This document shows, piece after piece, positions 9,638 to 18,882 of a stretch of DNA of 64,000 bases. The notes beneath the pieces were generated by a model. It was not told where the DNA came from. It ran no database searches and saw nothing but the letters and a program-made list of their open reading frames with translations. Source of the DNA: Trichomonas vaginalis G3 (Eukaryota; Parabasalia; Trichomonadida; Trichomonadidae); assembly GCF_026262505.1 (NCBI RefSeq), contig NC_067207.1, forward strand, positions 33,200,082 to 33,264,081, written 5' to 3'. The position numbers and the translations under genes were made by a program. The first letter of the stretch is position 1. Each line of letters starts with the position of its first letter.

Positions 9638-10521
9638 AACAATGTTGGTCGTTCCCATGGAATATTTTTGACTTTAATGGTATTAGTCATGATATGAATC
9701 TCAAGGTATGAACGAGGAGAGATGAGAGACTTATATGCTTCCCAAATTTCTTCAAAAGGTAATGTTATACTTGACTGTTTCCAAATGAGTTCAATATCAT
9801 AACGTGAGAAACCTTGAAAGATAACGAAGTCAGTTATGAGACGTTTTATGTTTAAAGCTAAAAACCTCCATGTTTGCATAAGTATTGCTACAGTTAAATG
9901 GTAATGTCTGACTTTAGTTATGATGTTAGCTAATGGTGAGTCAGGCTTTGAAACTAAACCTTTTCCGGCGAAGTCGTCACAAACTAATAAAGTGTTTGAT
10001 GGATATTTTTTGAAGGGGTATTTTGAAAGATTTGACAGAATGTAGTTTGTAAGTCGTTTCATATCGTAAACTCCTGAGTATTGACGTAAGTGGTGTTTGT
10101 CAATAATTCTTTCCATCTCCTCAGAAGTCTTTTGCATTCCTGACTGTATGAACTCTACGATAGCATAATATTTCCTCTTACGTCGAATGTAACGTTGAAG
10201 AAATTCAATGAGTTCACTGTCTGGAACTTTAACGACAGAGGCTTGAACTTTTGACATAAATGTTTTCGCTGTTGAGTCCATAGAGTCTGAAGTTGCTGAT
10301 ATAATGATTTGGTCATAATATGAGTCATTTCCTAAACGTTCTGTTATGAGTATATGACGAATGAGGTTAAATGTCTTACCTGAACCCATCTTTCCACAAT
10401 AGAAATACACACCATTTGAACAGAACTCATAGTCCTTACTGAAAGGAAGAATAAGAGAAGAGTTAAGTTTGTCTGTAGTTTCATTCATGTCTTCATCTAC
10501 GTCATGTATTAAATGCTTCAT
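9634..10521 (-). CDS. Genome-packaging ATPase (A32/FtsK-HerA type)
   Basis: This 295-residue protein has Walker A GKMGSGKT (about 43-50) and a Walker B-like strand LLVCDDFAG (about 180), followed by KVRHYHLTVAILMQTWR, a sensor-type strand ending in Gln. This arrangement is that of the A32-like ATPases that pump DNA into capsids of Polintons, virophages and giant viruses. It is homologous to the gene at 30183-31058, with the same order and a similar C-terminus. The frame looks whole. The ATG at 10521 follows TTTTTAATGGAGATAAA. Confidence 0.85.
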   Translation of the reverse strand: MKHLIHDVDEDMNETTDKLNSSLILPFSKDYEFCSNGVYFYCGKMGSGKTFNLIRHILITERLGNDSYYDQIIISATSDSMDSTAKTFMSKVQASVVKVPDSELIEFLQRYIRRKRKYYAIVEFIQSGMQKTSEEMERIIDKHHLRQYSGVYDMKRLTNYILSNLSKYPFKKYPSNTLLVCDDFAGKGLVSKPDSPLANIITKVRHYHLTVAILMQTWRFLALNIKRLITDFVIFQGFSRYDIELIWKQSSITLPFEEIWEAYKSLISPRSYLEIHIMTNTIKVKNIPWERPTLF

Positions 10522-10537
10522 TTTATCTCCATTAAAA
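10522..10537. promoter_or_regulatory. 16-bp bidirectional promoter between opposed ATGs
   Basis: The sequence tttatctccattaaaa separates the ATPase ATG (10521) from the plus ATG (10538). Both directions read TTTTA-N-TAAAATG or TTTTA-N-TAAAAATG. Confidence 0.6.
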
Positions 10538-11419
10538 ATGCAAGTCAGAAATATTCAGAACATAGCACCGAGTCTAACTGACAAGAGTATAAAGATATAC
10601 TATGAACATGTTATGATGAAACCAACCAAAATTCAAGAAAGTCAGTATACTTATGAATATCCAAGACACTGGGTAGAGTATGTAGGAGGTGAGAAAGCTA
10701 TTGAAATCAGACAGGTTCGAAGTATTCCAGCAGGAAGAACAATATTATTGAAGAACTTTAATGTTTTGAGGTATAATGATGAAACAAAGAAGTAAGATAG
10801 TTTCCCTGTTGCTGTGTATGTGAACTTAGATACAGGAGATGACATGAAAGTTTTTAATACAAAGCTTCAAACGGTAGTGAGAGAACAACTGACTGCGGAA
10901 GGACATCCATTACCTTCAGAAGTTACCATAGCATATAATTTTGAAACAAACTCAATAGATTTTAAAGTCGTCTCTGCAAAGAAGTCAGGTTTTACATTTA
11001 ATGAAGCAGATGTATATTCGAATGAAAACTTCAAAGCTATTGCATGGTTAGATAATGACGATTGCTTTAAGAAAATCTTTAAATTCAGTGACTCAAAGAT
11101 GTCAATAGATGACCTTCGTGGAATGTTACCATCGACGTTTACAGTAGAAGGTTCAGCAGGATTGCTTACAAGATTGTCAATTGGTGGTATTTGGTCTCGT
11201 GAGAACATTGTTATAAAATCCAGTATAAGTGAATTTGCTGAAGAATCTATATTATGTCTTTCAAACTACATGTATTCGCCGCCGAAGCATTATAGTATAA
11301 CAAACTTTGTCAGTAAGTTTAACATAAGACTTGTCGAACCTTCTTCAATGAAAGATGTTGTGCTACCTAAAGATGGAAAGGATGGACTTGTTATTGAGAT
11401 GATTTTAATAGCATATTAA
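10538..11419 (+). pseudogene. Conserved virion-associated Maverick protein, broken
   Basis: This belongs to a family with three members in the window (also 19128-19976 and 24130-24986). Shared features are an N-terminal YEYPRHWVEY / FDYPLRWLRD segment followed by AI-x-x-RQV/RRM, and a C-terminal block ILCLSNYMYSPPKHY / FLCLANDFYEKPTKL with a following FNIRLVEPS / FQVWFTTDG strand. The function is not known; abundance in each element and location among capsid genes suggest a structural part. This copy is broken about once and diverged from the two in B. Confidence 0.55.
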
Positions 11420-11644
11420 ATGAGTTTGTTCTTGAAGGTCATTCATGATGAAATAACTGTTGTAGAAGATGTTAGCAATTGTTCAGACATTTTGAAGCGT
11501 ATAGATGATATAAGAAATAAGTTAGATAGACCGCAAAGCGGTGAGGGCGAAGCCCATGAGAATGTTTATGTTTCATTGACTTTCTCCAGTAACGAGAACT
11601 TTTATGAGATAATATTGAAGAGAGATGATTTTAATATGGTGTAA
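11420..11644 (+). CDS. Small acidic protein of unknown function (74 aa)
   Basis: The ATG follows the upstream stop without a gap (TAAATG) and is preceded by TTTTAATAGCATATTAA, matching the promoter form. Two hairpins, ACCGC-AAA-GCGGT (11530-11542) and GGGC-GAA-GCCC (11545-11555), lie within the frame, encoding PQSGEGEA. No domain is recognised. Confidence 0.45.
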   Translation: MSLFLKVIHDEITVVEDVSNCSDILKRIDDIRNKLDRPQSGEGEAHENVYVSLTFSSNENFYEIILKRDDFNMV

Positions 11645-12172
11645 ATGGTAGCTTGGGCAGCTTTAGGCGCAATGGGAACAAAAGCATTAGCATTTGGAGC
11701 AAAAGCACTTGGAGCTTATGACGCAGTAAATAAAATGAGTGGAGGAAGGGTTTCAAAGACATTAGATGCAAATAAAGGGAAGATTGGAGGCTGGGTTGCA
11801 AAGAAGTTAAGATTAAATAAAATAGGGCTCATAAATAAAGCATCCAATTTGGTTGCGACTGAGTCAGAAAATGCTTTAGGAAAGGACGATGAGTTTGCAA
11901 AACACGCAAAAGACTTTAATGACCAGATGAAAGGTGAAACAATGCATTTAAATAGATTCGATGGAACTAAAGAAAATGTTTCTTCTCCACCAGTAGTTCT
12001 TCCGTATGGTCCCTATGGAATGTATGGAAACCCTTACGAAAGACCATTTGACCCATTGACTGGTGGAAGTAACTGGTATCATTACGGCCGAAGAAGAAAG
12101 ACAGTCAAGTTGGAGACAGACGTGAAGAAAGTAACTAAAAAGAAACCAAGGAAGAGAGTTATAAAGCAATGA
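11645..12172 (+). CDS. Basic virion-type protein with hydrophobic N-terminus (175 aa)
   Basis: The N-terminus is rich in alanine and glycine (WAALGAMGTKALAFGAKALG), the middle is proline- and tyrosine-rich (YGPYGMYGNPY), and the C-terminus is strongly basic (KKKPRKRVIK). This layout resembles adenovirus protein VI and core proteins, which pair a membrane-active helix with a DNA- or capsid-binding tail, and the small genes at 18883 and 22280 in Maverick B. The stop and start of adjacent genes touch (TAAATG), and the promoter form TTTTAATATGGTGTAA precedes it. The functional comparison is inference. Confidence 0.5.
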   Translation: MVAWAALGAMGTKALAFGAKALGAYDAVNKMSGGRVSKTLDANKGKIGGWVAKKLRLNKIGLINKASNLVATESENALGKDDEFAKHAKDFNDQMKGETMHLNRFDGTKENVSSPPVVLPYGPYGMYGNPYERPFDPLTGGSNWYHYGRRRKTVKLETDVKKVTKKKPRKRVIKQ

Positions 12173-12175
12173 ATT

Positions 12176-12240
12176 CAACAGGGTGAAAAAACAGGTGAAA
12201 AAAGAGGTGAGATCTCACCACTTCACCTAAATTTATTTTT
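12176..12240 (-). repeat. Maverick hairpin repeat, single unit
   Basis: One unit of the repeat that fills the terminal repeats of Maverick B, with the core GAGGTGAGATCTCACC, ending in CACCTAAATTTATTTTTG. Confidence 0.75.
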
Positions 12241-12334
12241 GTGCTATGTTTTCATACGTGTGAGGGTGGTGATATCATTTATTTTTAAGTTTATTTTTTA
12301 TTTTACTGAAAATTTTTATTTTATTTTTATATAA

Positions 12335-12655
12335 ATGACGAAAACTATTGAGATAACAAACTACAACGGTCATGAGTTCAAGAATTTGTTCTTCGTTCCT
12401 CGTGAAAATACATTCTATCAGATACGAGGGAGAAAGGGTAAAGTTAGTTTGAGCGTTTATGACTACAAGCATAATGGAAAGTTTATACAAGCATATGATA
12501 CAAACGGTAAGCGTGTTTCATTAGCTTTGTCAAAACTTACTAACATTTATTTTGACAGTGACTTTGACCTATATGAAGAAGAAAATGAGTCAGAAGATTA
12601 TGAGCTGTTATGTGAAGCACAGCAATGGGAGGAGTTGCAATACTTTTGTAAGTGA
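12335..12655 (+). CDS. Stand-alone relative of the HNH nuclease C-terminal domain (106 aa)
   Basis: The protein starts TKTIEITNYNGHEF and contains FIQAYDTNGKRVSLALSKL. These match the C-terminal third of the HNH proteins at 23507 and 32018 (EIEITDYGKHTFEF and YVQIHLNKFKKL). No HNH motif is present, so this is the accessory domain alone, possibly a DNA-binding module. It is preceded by a long T-rich leader (12290-12334), the form used by KilA-N and HNH genes. Codon composition matches its neighbours. Confidence 0.55.
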   Translation: MTKTIEITNYNGHEFKNLFFVPRENTFYQIRGRKGKVSLSVYDYKHNGKFIQAYDTNGKRVSLALSKLTNIYFDSDFDLYEEENESEDYELLCEAQQWEELQYFCK

Positions 12656-12838
12656 GAACGTTTATTTTTTACATTAGTGAGGTGAAGTGGTTGGTGGCTT
12701 TGTAAATATTTAAGGTTAAGTTAGTGTTGTCGTTTGATTTGTAAAATATACGTTAACAGTTTTGTAAAGTGTCAAATTCACATATCAGGTGTAAGGTGGA
12801 ACGCAGTGCCTCCGTACACAACTAACCCATACTAACTA
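12656..12838. other. Spacer at the right side of Maverick A
   Basis: No gene is visible. The right border of the element should lie here, but no terminal repeat or duplication can be recognised. Confidence 0.4.
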
Positions 12839-13600
12839 ATGAATGTTATTATATTTATGGAAAGTGAATAATGTAACTAATCAATAACAATCAACAATCA
12901 ACAATTAAATGAATGTTATCATATTAATGGAAAGTGAATAATGTAACTAATCAATATCAATCAACAATTAACAATCAACAATTAACAATTAACAATTAAA
13001 TGAATGTTATTATATTTATGGAAAGTGAATAATGTAACTAATTAATAACAATCAACAATTAACAATCAACAATCAACAATTAACAATCAACAATCAACAA
13101 TTAAATGAATGTTATCATATTAATGGAAAGCGAATAATGTAACTAATTAATAACAATCAACAATTAATAATTAAATGAATGTTATCATATTTATGGAAAG
13201 CGAATAATGTAACTAATTAATAACAATCAACAATCAACAATTAAATGAATGTTATCATATTAATGGAAAGTGAATAATGTAACTAATCAATATCAATCAA
13301 CAATTAACAATCAACAATTAACAATTAACAATTAAATGAATGTTATTATATTTATGGAAAGTGAATAATGTAACTAATTAATAACAATCAACAATTAACA
13401 ATCAACAATCAACAATTAAATGAATGTTATCATATTAATGGAAAGCGAATAATGTAACTAATTAATAACAATCAACAATTAACAATTAAATGAATGTTAT
13501 CATATTAATGGAAAGCGAATAATGTAACTAATTAATAACAATCAACAATTAACAATTAAATGAATGTTATCATATTTATGGAAAGTGAATTATGTAACAA
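12839..13600. repeat. Minisatellite, ten units of about 60-105 bp
   Basis: Each unit starts with ATGAATGTTAT(C/T)ATAT, continues GGAAAG(T/C)GAATAATGTAAC and ends in a variable number of CAACAATTAA or CAATCAACAA blocks. The anchors fall near 12841, 12911, 13003, 13107, 13177, 13246, 13337, 13421, 13491 and 13561. Variation in unit length comes from the short inner 7-10 bp blocks, so it is a repeat within a repeat. No coding capacity is seen. Confidence 0.9.
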
Positions 13601-13611
13601 GCTAATATTTA

Positions 13612-13664
13612 TGATATAACGGTTATAAAAGTGACATATATGATGTGACGGTTATAAAAGTGAC
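13612..13664. repeat. Two 24-bp direct repeats
   Basis: TGATATAACGGTTATAAAAG... and TGATGTGACGGTTATAAAAG... occur at 13612-13635 and 13641-13664, each ending GTGAC. They lie between the minisatellite and the transposase relic. Confidence 0.7.
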
Positions 13665-13760
13665 ACACCAAGAGTGGCAATTCTAAATCAAATTTAATTT
13701 TATATATTTTAATATATGAATAAAATAATTTTTATTAATAAGAATAAATATAATTTTTTA

Positions 13761-15177
13761 TTAATAAGAATTTTCACTGTCATCTTCAGAAACTGATTCT
13801 TGATAGTTATATGCCTCGCTATTTTCATCCATGCTATCAAGATCTAAAAGATCCCATCTTTCAGCACCTCTACGTAATGGACGTCGGCACAAAAGTTTAT
13901 TTGTAAGGCCTGCACACATTGCAAAGGTGTGATGATAAAATGTTAGATCACCCTTGATTTTCAATGGCCATTTACCACCAATCACTCTCCAGTATTGTTT
14001 GAGTCGAGAAAAATAATTCTCGACAATGATTCGATTACTGGAGAGTTTTCGGTTGTATTCCTTCTGATCATCTGTTAATTCTGTATTCCTTTGACGTTTA
14101 AAAGGAGTTTTTGCCCATGGTATTATATCATTAATACCTTGATATCCTGAATCTGCTAATAAGCATGGCTCTGTCTCAATTTCTGCATTCATTCTTTCTT
14201 TTTCTGCTTTTAAGATAGAAATGAATTTTTTGTTTTTTTAAATAATCTAAAATCATGTCTTTTTCCACGGATTGGTTTCGAAAAGTGAAGTAATCTTCCT
14301 TTGGGACTGACAAAACATTGAACTTTGACACAACACATTTTATGTTTTCCAGAGTAATATAAATTTTGATCTTTTGCTCTTCCAATTTCTTGTACTGTAG
14401 CGTCCAAAGCTCCAAGCATACCGGGATATTCGGTAGATTTTTCACTTTCGTCCCACCGAATATAGGGTCTCCATTTGACAAAGTCCTCACCAATTTTTAA
14501 ACCAATTTTATTTATGATATCCATTACAATAGCTCTTGTATGTGTTTTTTGATTCCAAATTGTGCTCCTAATTCTTTAAATGAACCAGAATGTTTCAACC
14601 AAGTTAATGTTATTAGCAATCTCGATTCCAATGATACTCTAGTGTGTTTATAATGATTGTGTTCAAGAGTATTAAAATAAAGATGTAATAAATCTCTAAA
14701 ATCTTTGTATGTCAAATTTGTCAATTTTGTGAGACGATTATTTTGTTGCTCCCTTAAAATTTCTTCGATCCTAATTTTTAGTGGTTCTTTGATCTTTGGC
14801 TCTGGTACATCATTTACAGGAACATCAACAAATGATTCCATATATTCTGCTTCTCTTTGGGTAAAAAATGAAATTGGATCTGTTGGATCGATTTCATTTT
14901 CTGAAATTTCAGATGAAGTCGCAATTTGAATGGGATTAACCGCTGTCACGTTTTCTTGTGCTGGAGGAGGAATTTGCTCTGTTGCAGCTGGTTCCCTTTC
15001 TGATCTTGAACGGGGCACAGTTGCTGTAGAAGTTTGTGTTGGAGCAGGGTTTTGTACAGATGCTTGAGAACTTCTTGGTGTTTGCGAGTTTCGAGTTCCT
15101 GATGCTTGCGAACTTCGAGTACTGGATGTTGTTCTTTGTCGATTGGACATTAATGAAGTGATAATTGTTGATTTCAA
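13761..15177 (-). pseudogene. DDE_Tnp_4-type transposase (PIF/Harbinger- or IS5-like), frameshifted
   Basis: Read from 15177, the first frame (to 14524) has a Ser/Thr/Pro-rich leader with SSQAS repeats and a helix-turn-helix region (TYKDFRDLLHLY, LITLTWLKHSGS). The second (14524-14210) has the first catalytic Asp in GALDATVQEI and the block YYSGKHKMCCVKVQ, then RGKRHDF. The third (14192-13761) has the second Asp in LLADSGYQGI and the Glu in NRIIVENYFSRLKQYW. All three catalytic residues are therefore readable, but the gene is broken by a stop/frame change near 14,524 and a frame change near 14,200. No terminal repeats could be identified. It is a decayed plain DNA transposon. Confidence 0.8.
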
Positions 15178-16251
15178 AAATTTTATTTATTTTATAAAAT
15201 TGATACTATATTCAATTTTTAAAAGCACAAAGATGTTCGGCCATTTATGAAGCATTGAATAGAATTTCGACAAGAAAAAATTATTATAATTCTTGTATTG
15301 ATAATAAGATTTTGCAAACAATTAAAATTATATGGAGTATGATACAGATTATCTTCCAAATACAGCAAAAATATATAAAATCGATTTATTAATAAATCCA
15401 AGGCGTCTTCAGGCTTAAAAAGATTTTTTCGCCTGTAATGTTTATTATTATCTAATAACTTATCTTATTTTCGCACATATAATATTAGTAGATTAGTACA
15501 AATAGTATTTGATGGATACTAGTTGAAAATACCATTTTTAAAAAAAATTAAAAAAAATACTCATTCCTAAAATTATTTTTTATTACTAGGATATCATACA
15601 GTGTTTCATTATTTATAATCAAATTAAGTAAATTTGCAACTGACTTTTTAGTATATTTTTTTTGAATGCTTTCAGAATTATATTTGCTACTAAACAGAAT
15701 TGTTGTTAACTTTATTATACGATTTTAAAGTTTTAATGATATACTTTTCTGATAATTACAAAACGATATGAACTTTTTCTGATAATACGATTAATTTTTT
15801 AAAAATAGTTTTGGGATTCGGTTGTATTACTTCTCAATAACAAAGCAATTCACAAAGATTTTTTGAATCTAGAATGGCTGTTTATCCATTTTAGACTGCT
15901 CACAATATGGTTTTTCTGCATACTTGCCGAAATCAGAGATCTAAAATCAAACAATCTCGATAACAAATACCTCAATCCCACTTTACTGGTCAAAATTCTT
16001 GAAGTCTTACTTTACTGCACTAATTAATCATAATTTACCTTTAACTAAAAAAATATTACATAAATCTAACAGAAAAACCTTTAGCAATAAAAATACATTT
16101 GCTCAAGCCTATCGGCAACTCAAATCTAAAAAACTTTTTATAACATTCTTATTACAATTTTTATTTTATTCTTATATTTATATTTTATTCTTATATTTAT
16201 ATTTTTTAGTTCACTTTTTAAATAATGATCTTTAGATTGAACCAATAACGC
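15178..16251. other. AT-rich spacer left of Maverick B
   Basis: No convincing gene is seen. A 78-residue frame at 15999-16235 is low in complexity and ends in an A/T-rich hydrophobic run, so it is probably chance. The last bases before the Maverick (AACGCGATTT) match the CGCGATTTT cluster on its other side (40465-40600). Confidence 0.5.

Positions 16252-16256
<5 letters not shown>
16252..16256. repeat. Target site duplication GATTT of Maverick B, left copy
   Basis: GATTT occurs here and at 40459-40463, directly outside the terminal homopolymers. Mavericks are known to make 5-6 bp duplications. Confidence 0.6.

Positions 16257-16308
<52 letters not shown>
16257..16308. repeat. A52 homopolymer at the left tip of Maverick B
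   Basis: The run is mirrored by T28 at 40431-40458, so it belongs to the terminal inverted repeat rather than being a retroposon tail. The two runs differ in length, as homopolymers do. Confidence 0.7.
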
Positions 16309-16310
<2 letters not shown>

Positions 16311-16372
16311 TAGTGGGGCTTCCAGGCACTTCGTGCCTTCTAGCCCTGAAGATGTTTAGTATAAATGAAGTC

Positions 16373-16460
16373 TTAGAGGACAAACATGACTATGAGTTTT
16401 GATATGACAAGATAGAATATGAGAGAGGTCCTATAAACCGGAGAAAGTGTTATATAAACA
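16373..16460 (+). pseudogene. Methylase gene scrap inside the terminal repeat
   Basis: About 80 bases (for example GACAAGATAGAATATGAGAG and GGTCCTATAAACCGGAGAAA) match the 3' part of the Dam-type gene at about 18239-18327 with few differences. The same scrap is in the right terminal repeat near 40290-40370. It encodes part of the DYEFRYDKIEYERGP region of the methylase. Confidence 0.85.
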
Positions 16461-17252
16461 TCTGTCATATTACTCAGAATATTATACAGAATTCAATAAA
16501 AATATATTTTAGGTGAAGAGGTGAGATTTCACCTGTTTTTTCACCTCATTTTTCACCTCTTGAATTTTCATGAATTTCATCGTAAAGACTTTGTCAAGAT
16601 TTCATCGTAAAGACTTTGTCAAGACTTCATCGTAAAGACTTTGTCAAGACTTCTTCGTAAATGTTTTGTCAAGACTTCTTCTTCGTAAATGTTTTGTCAA
16701 GACTTCTTCTTCGTAAATGTTTTGTCAAGACTTCTTCTTCGTAAATGTTTTGTCAAGACTTCTTCGTAAATGTTTTGTCAAGACTTCTTCTTCGTAAATG
16801 TTTTGTCAAGACTTCTTCGTAAAATCAGACAAAAATATATTTTAGGTGAAGAGGTGAGATTTCACCTGTTTTTTCACCTAATTTTTCACCCTCTTGAATT
16901 TTCATGAAATTTACACCAAAAATAATGTTTAGGTGAAGAGGTGAGATTTCACCTGTTTTTTCACCTCTTTTTTCACCCGTTGAATTTTCATGAAATTTAC
17001 ACCAAAAATAATGTTTAGGTGAAGAGGTGAGATTTCACCTGTTTTTTCACCTAATTTTTCACCCTCTTGAATTTTCATGAAATTTACACCAAAAATATAT
17101 TTTAGGTGAAGAGGTGAGATTTCACCTGTTTTTTCACCTAATTTTTCACCCTCTTGAATTTTCATGAAATTTACACCAAAAATATACTACTAGGGTCATT
17201 TACGAAGAAGAAGTCTTGACAAAACATTTACGAAGAAGAAGTCTTGACAAAA

Positions 17253-17290
17253 CATAGACAAGAAAGTTCATGAGAAATTAGATGAAGAAG
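17253..17290 (+). pseudogene. KilA-N gene scrap inside the terminal repeat
   Basis: About 38 bases containing CATAGACAAGAAAGTTCATG and AGAAATTAGATGAAGAAG are identical to a stretch of the KilA-N gene at about 25675-25712. The mirror copy lies near 39460-39500. Confidence 0.85.
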
Positions 17291-17543
17291 TCTTAACAAA
17301 GTCTTTACGAAGAAATTCATGAAAATTCAAGAGGTGAGAAATGAGGTGAAAAAAGAGGTGAAATCTCACCTCTTCACCTAAAATATATTTTTGGGTCATT
17401 TACACTCATTTACGAAGAAATCTCAACAAAGTCTTTACGAAGAAGTCATAACAAAGTCTTTACGAAGAAGTCACAATAAACATCTGTCAAAAACCGCTTT
17501 TCTGTCACTTTTCAGGAAAAAACATTTTTATTATATATATAAA

Positions 17544-18362
17544 ATGAATTTTACAAAACCACCGTTACCCTTCTTTGGAAATAAGAGTAGATGTAAAGAT
17601 ATTCTATTGAGAGAACTTAAGAAACTACCGAATGGTCTAACATTTGTAGACTTGTTCGGTGGAAGTTTCTATATATCTCATTTGTGCCATACAATATTTC
17701 CTGACTCAAAGATTATATGCAATGACTTCGACAACTATATGAACCGTCTCAAACATATACCAGACACAAACAAAATATTGAAAGAGTTAAAAGAAAAGAT
17801 ACCTATAGGTAAGATGGAACGTATACCATTAGATAAGAAAAATACTGTCAGAGAGGTTTTGAAAAAGGCAGAGTATATTGACTGGGATAGTATATCTGCT
17901 AGACTATTATATAGTGGTGCTATAAGAGTTCATGACATTGAAACACTTATGTCAAAAGTTTTATATCTTAACTATACAAATGTTTTCAAAGAGAACATAG
18001 AAAAATATATTGAGGGTATAGAGTTTGTGAGATGTCATTGGACAGAGTTGTATGAAAAATATAAAGACAAGGAAAATGTTTTCTTTATAGTGGACCCGCC
18101 GTTCTATAACACATGGGATTTTCAATACCAAGTAGACTGGACTTTGAGAGACTCTTTAGAAACTTTAGACGTTTTACATAACCATCCATGCTTTTACTTT
18201 ACATCCGATAAAAGTGGTTTGGAAAGTGTCATGAGATGGTTAGAGGACATACATGACTATGAGTTTAGATATGACAAGATAGAATATGAGAGAGGTCCTA
18301 TAAACTGGAGAAAGTGTCATAACAAAGAAATTTTACTAGTAAGTAAATGTGGTTTGAAATAG
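17544..18362 (+). CDS. N6-adenine DNA methyltransferase (Dam/D12 class)
   Basis: The ATG at 17544 follows TTTTTATTATATATATAAA; the frame is open upstream into the terminal repeat but that part is repeat sequence. The 272-residue protein has the order of D12-class methylases: PFFGNKSR (about residues 10-17, AdoMet-binding), DLFGGSFY (about 38), ICNDFDNY (about 60) and the catalytic DPPFYNT (about 185), a DPPF variant of DPPY. It would methylate adenine in DNA, perhaps marking the element's own genome or countering a nuclease. The frame looks whole. It overlaps the next small gene by 16 bp. Confidence 0.9.
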   Translation: MNFTKPPLPFFGNKSRCKDILLRELKKLPNGLTFVDLFGGSFYISHLCHTIFPDSKIICNDFDNYMNRLKHIPDTNKILKELKEKIPIGKMERIPLDKKNTVREVLKKAEYIDWDSISARLLYSGAIRVHDIETLMSKVLYLNYTNVFKENIEKYIEGIEFVRCHWTELYEKYKDKENVFFIVDPPFYNTWDFQYQVDWTLRDSLETLDVLHNHPCFYFTSDKSGLESVMRWLEDIHDYEFRYDKIEYERGPINWRKCHNKEILLVSKCGLK

Positions 18363-18478
18363 GACTACTTGTTTTAGGTTTTTTCCATTGTGTCATTTAT
18401 TTCTTTGACGTGGCAGAAAAGTACAGAGAATATGAAGATGAACCAATGCCTGCAAATGTTCAGCATATGTACTCGTAA
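18347..18478 (+). CDS. Small single-pass membrane protein (43 aa)
   Basis: The frame overlaps the end of the methylase and starts MWFEIGLLVLGFFHCVIYFF, a single hydrophobic helix of about 18 residues. A charged tail DVAEKYREYEDEPMP follows. It has no family assignment. Tight overlap with the methylase and a clear membrane helix favour a real gene, perhaps a virion membrane or lysis-type protein, but this is inference. Confidence 0.45.
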   Translation: MWFEIGLLVLGFFHCVIYFFDVAEKYREYEDEPMPANVQHMYS

Positions 18479-18501
18479 GAGATATTTTTATCTAATATTA
18501 A

Positions 18502-18864
18502 ATGGACGCACAGAACTTAGCGAATGCACAGCAACCTGGACAACCAAACCCAGAGAATATTCCAAATGAAGTTAGAATACAAACTGCAATGGCAAACTAT
18601 GGTCAAGTGCCAACAGATGTACAAATGCAAACTGCCATGTCAAATGACGCTGCGTTAGGTTTGCCACCATGGTATGCAAATATGAGATGGAAAGAGTTTT
18701 ATACAAACCCTGAAGTGGGATATAAACAACTTTATGCAGATGACGCGAACACAGGAGTTGACCCAGAGTATGTTTTCTACCAGAGGAGAAATAGAATGTA
18801 TGAGCTCCAGTTAAAAAATGCAATGGAACTCAGAAGGAAACGTAAGAGACTAGGCGGACATTAG
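18502..18864 (+). CDS. Unknown Maverick protein (120 aa)
   Basis: The ATG follows TTTTTATCTAATATTAA. The N-terminal half has two related segments, VRIQTAMANYGQVP and VQMQTAMSNDAAL. The C-terminus is basic (LRRKRKRLGG). It contains no recognised domain; its position among virion-type genes suggests a small structural protein. Confidence 0.5.
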   Translation: MDAQNLANAQQPGQPNPENIPNEVRIQTAMANYGQVPTDVQMQTAMSNDAALGLPPWYANMRWKEFYTNPEVGYKQLYADDANTGVDPEYVFYQRRNRMYELQLKNAMELRRKRKRLGGH

Positions 18865-18882
18865 ATTTTTACATATAGTAAA

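Larger units (their letters stand above)
1..12660. mobile_element. Maverick/Polinton A, partial and degraded
   Basis: This is a fragment of a Maverick (Polinton) element that continues beyond the left edge of the window. Parts seen are a retroviral-type integrase, a tail-fibre-like gene, a penton-like minor capsid gene, a gene with a CCG signature, an A32-type packaging ATPase, a virion-associated gene also found in Maverick B, and two blocks of the Maverick hairpin repeat (1-180 and 12176-12240). No major capsid or DNA polymerase gene is visible in this part. Several genes are broken and a hAT transposon has inserted, so it looks older than B. The right border is not defined; it lies somewhere between 12,655 and 12,838. 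Family assignment is firm, extent is approximate. Confidence 0.8.
16309..17502. repeat. Left terminal inverted repeat of Maverick B
   Basis: The repeat starts GGTAGTGGGGCTTCC, contains the hairpin AGGCAC-TTC-GTGCCT (16324-16338) and then a patchwork of hairpin-repeat units (near 16510, 16845, 16930, 17005, 17100 and inverted near 17330). These are separated by short tandem blocks TTCGTAAATGTTTTGTCAAG (about 16600-16820). It ends near AAAAACCGCTTTT. Its partner is 39227-40430. Confidence 0.9.

Noticed and set aside
12839-13600. Regularly spaced repeats that look like a CRISPR array
   Set aside because: Units vary in length, the intervening blocks are themselves short tandem repeats rather than unique spacers, no cas genes are present and the setting is eukaryotic.
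15999-16235. 78-residue plus frame
   Set aside because: Its composition follows the local A/T-rich runs and its end is a simple Tyr/Leu/Phe repeat from TTATATTTATATTTT; no support beyond being open.
16257-16308. Poly(A) as the tail of a retroposed gene
   Set aside because: A matching poly(T) lies at the other tip of the Maverick, so it belongs to the terminal repeat; no processed gene precedes it.
16560-17190. Spaced direct repeats in the Maverick end, also CRISPR-like
   Set aside because: They are mirrored at 39,227-40,430 as part of a terminal inverted repeat, and the spacers are repeats too.
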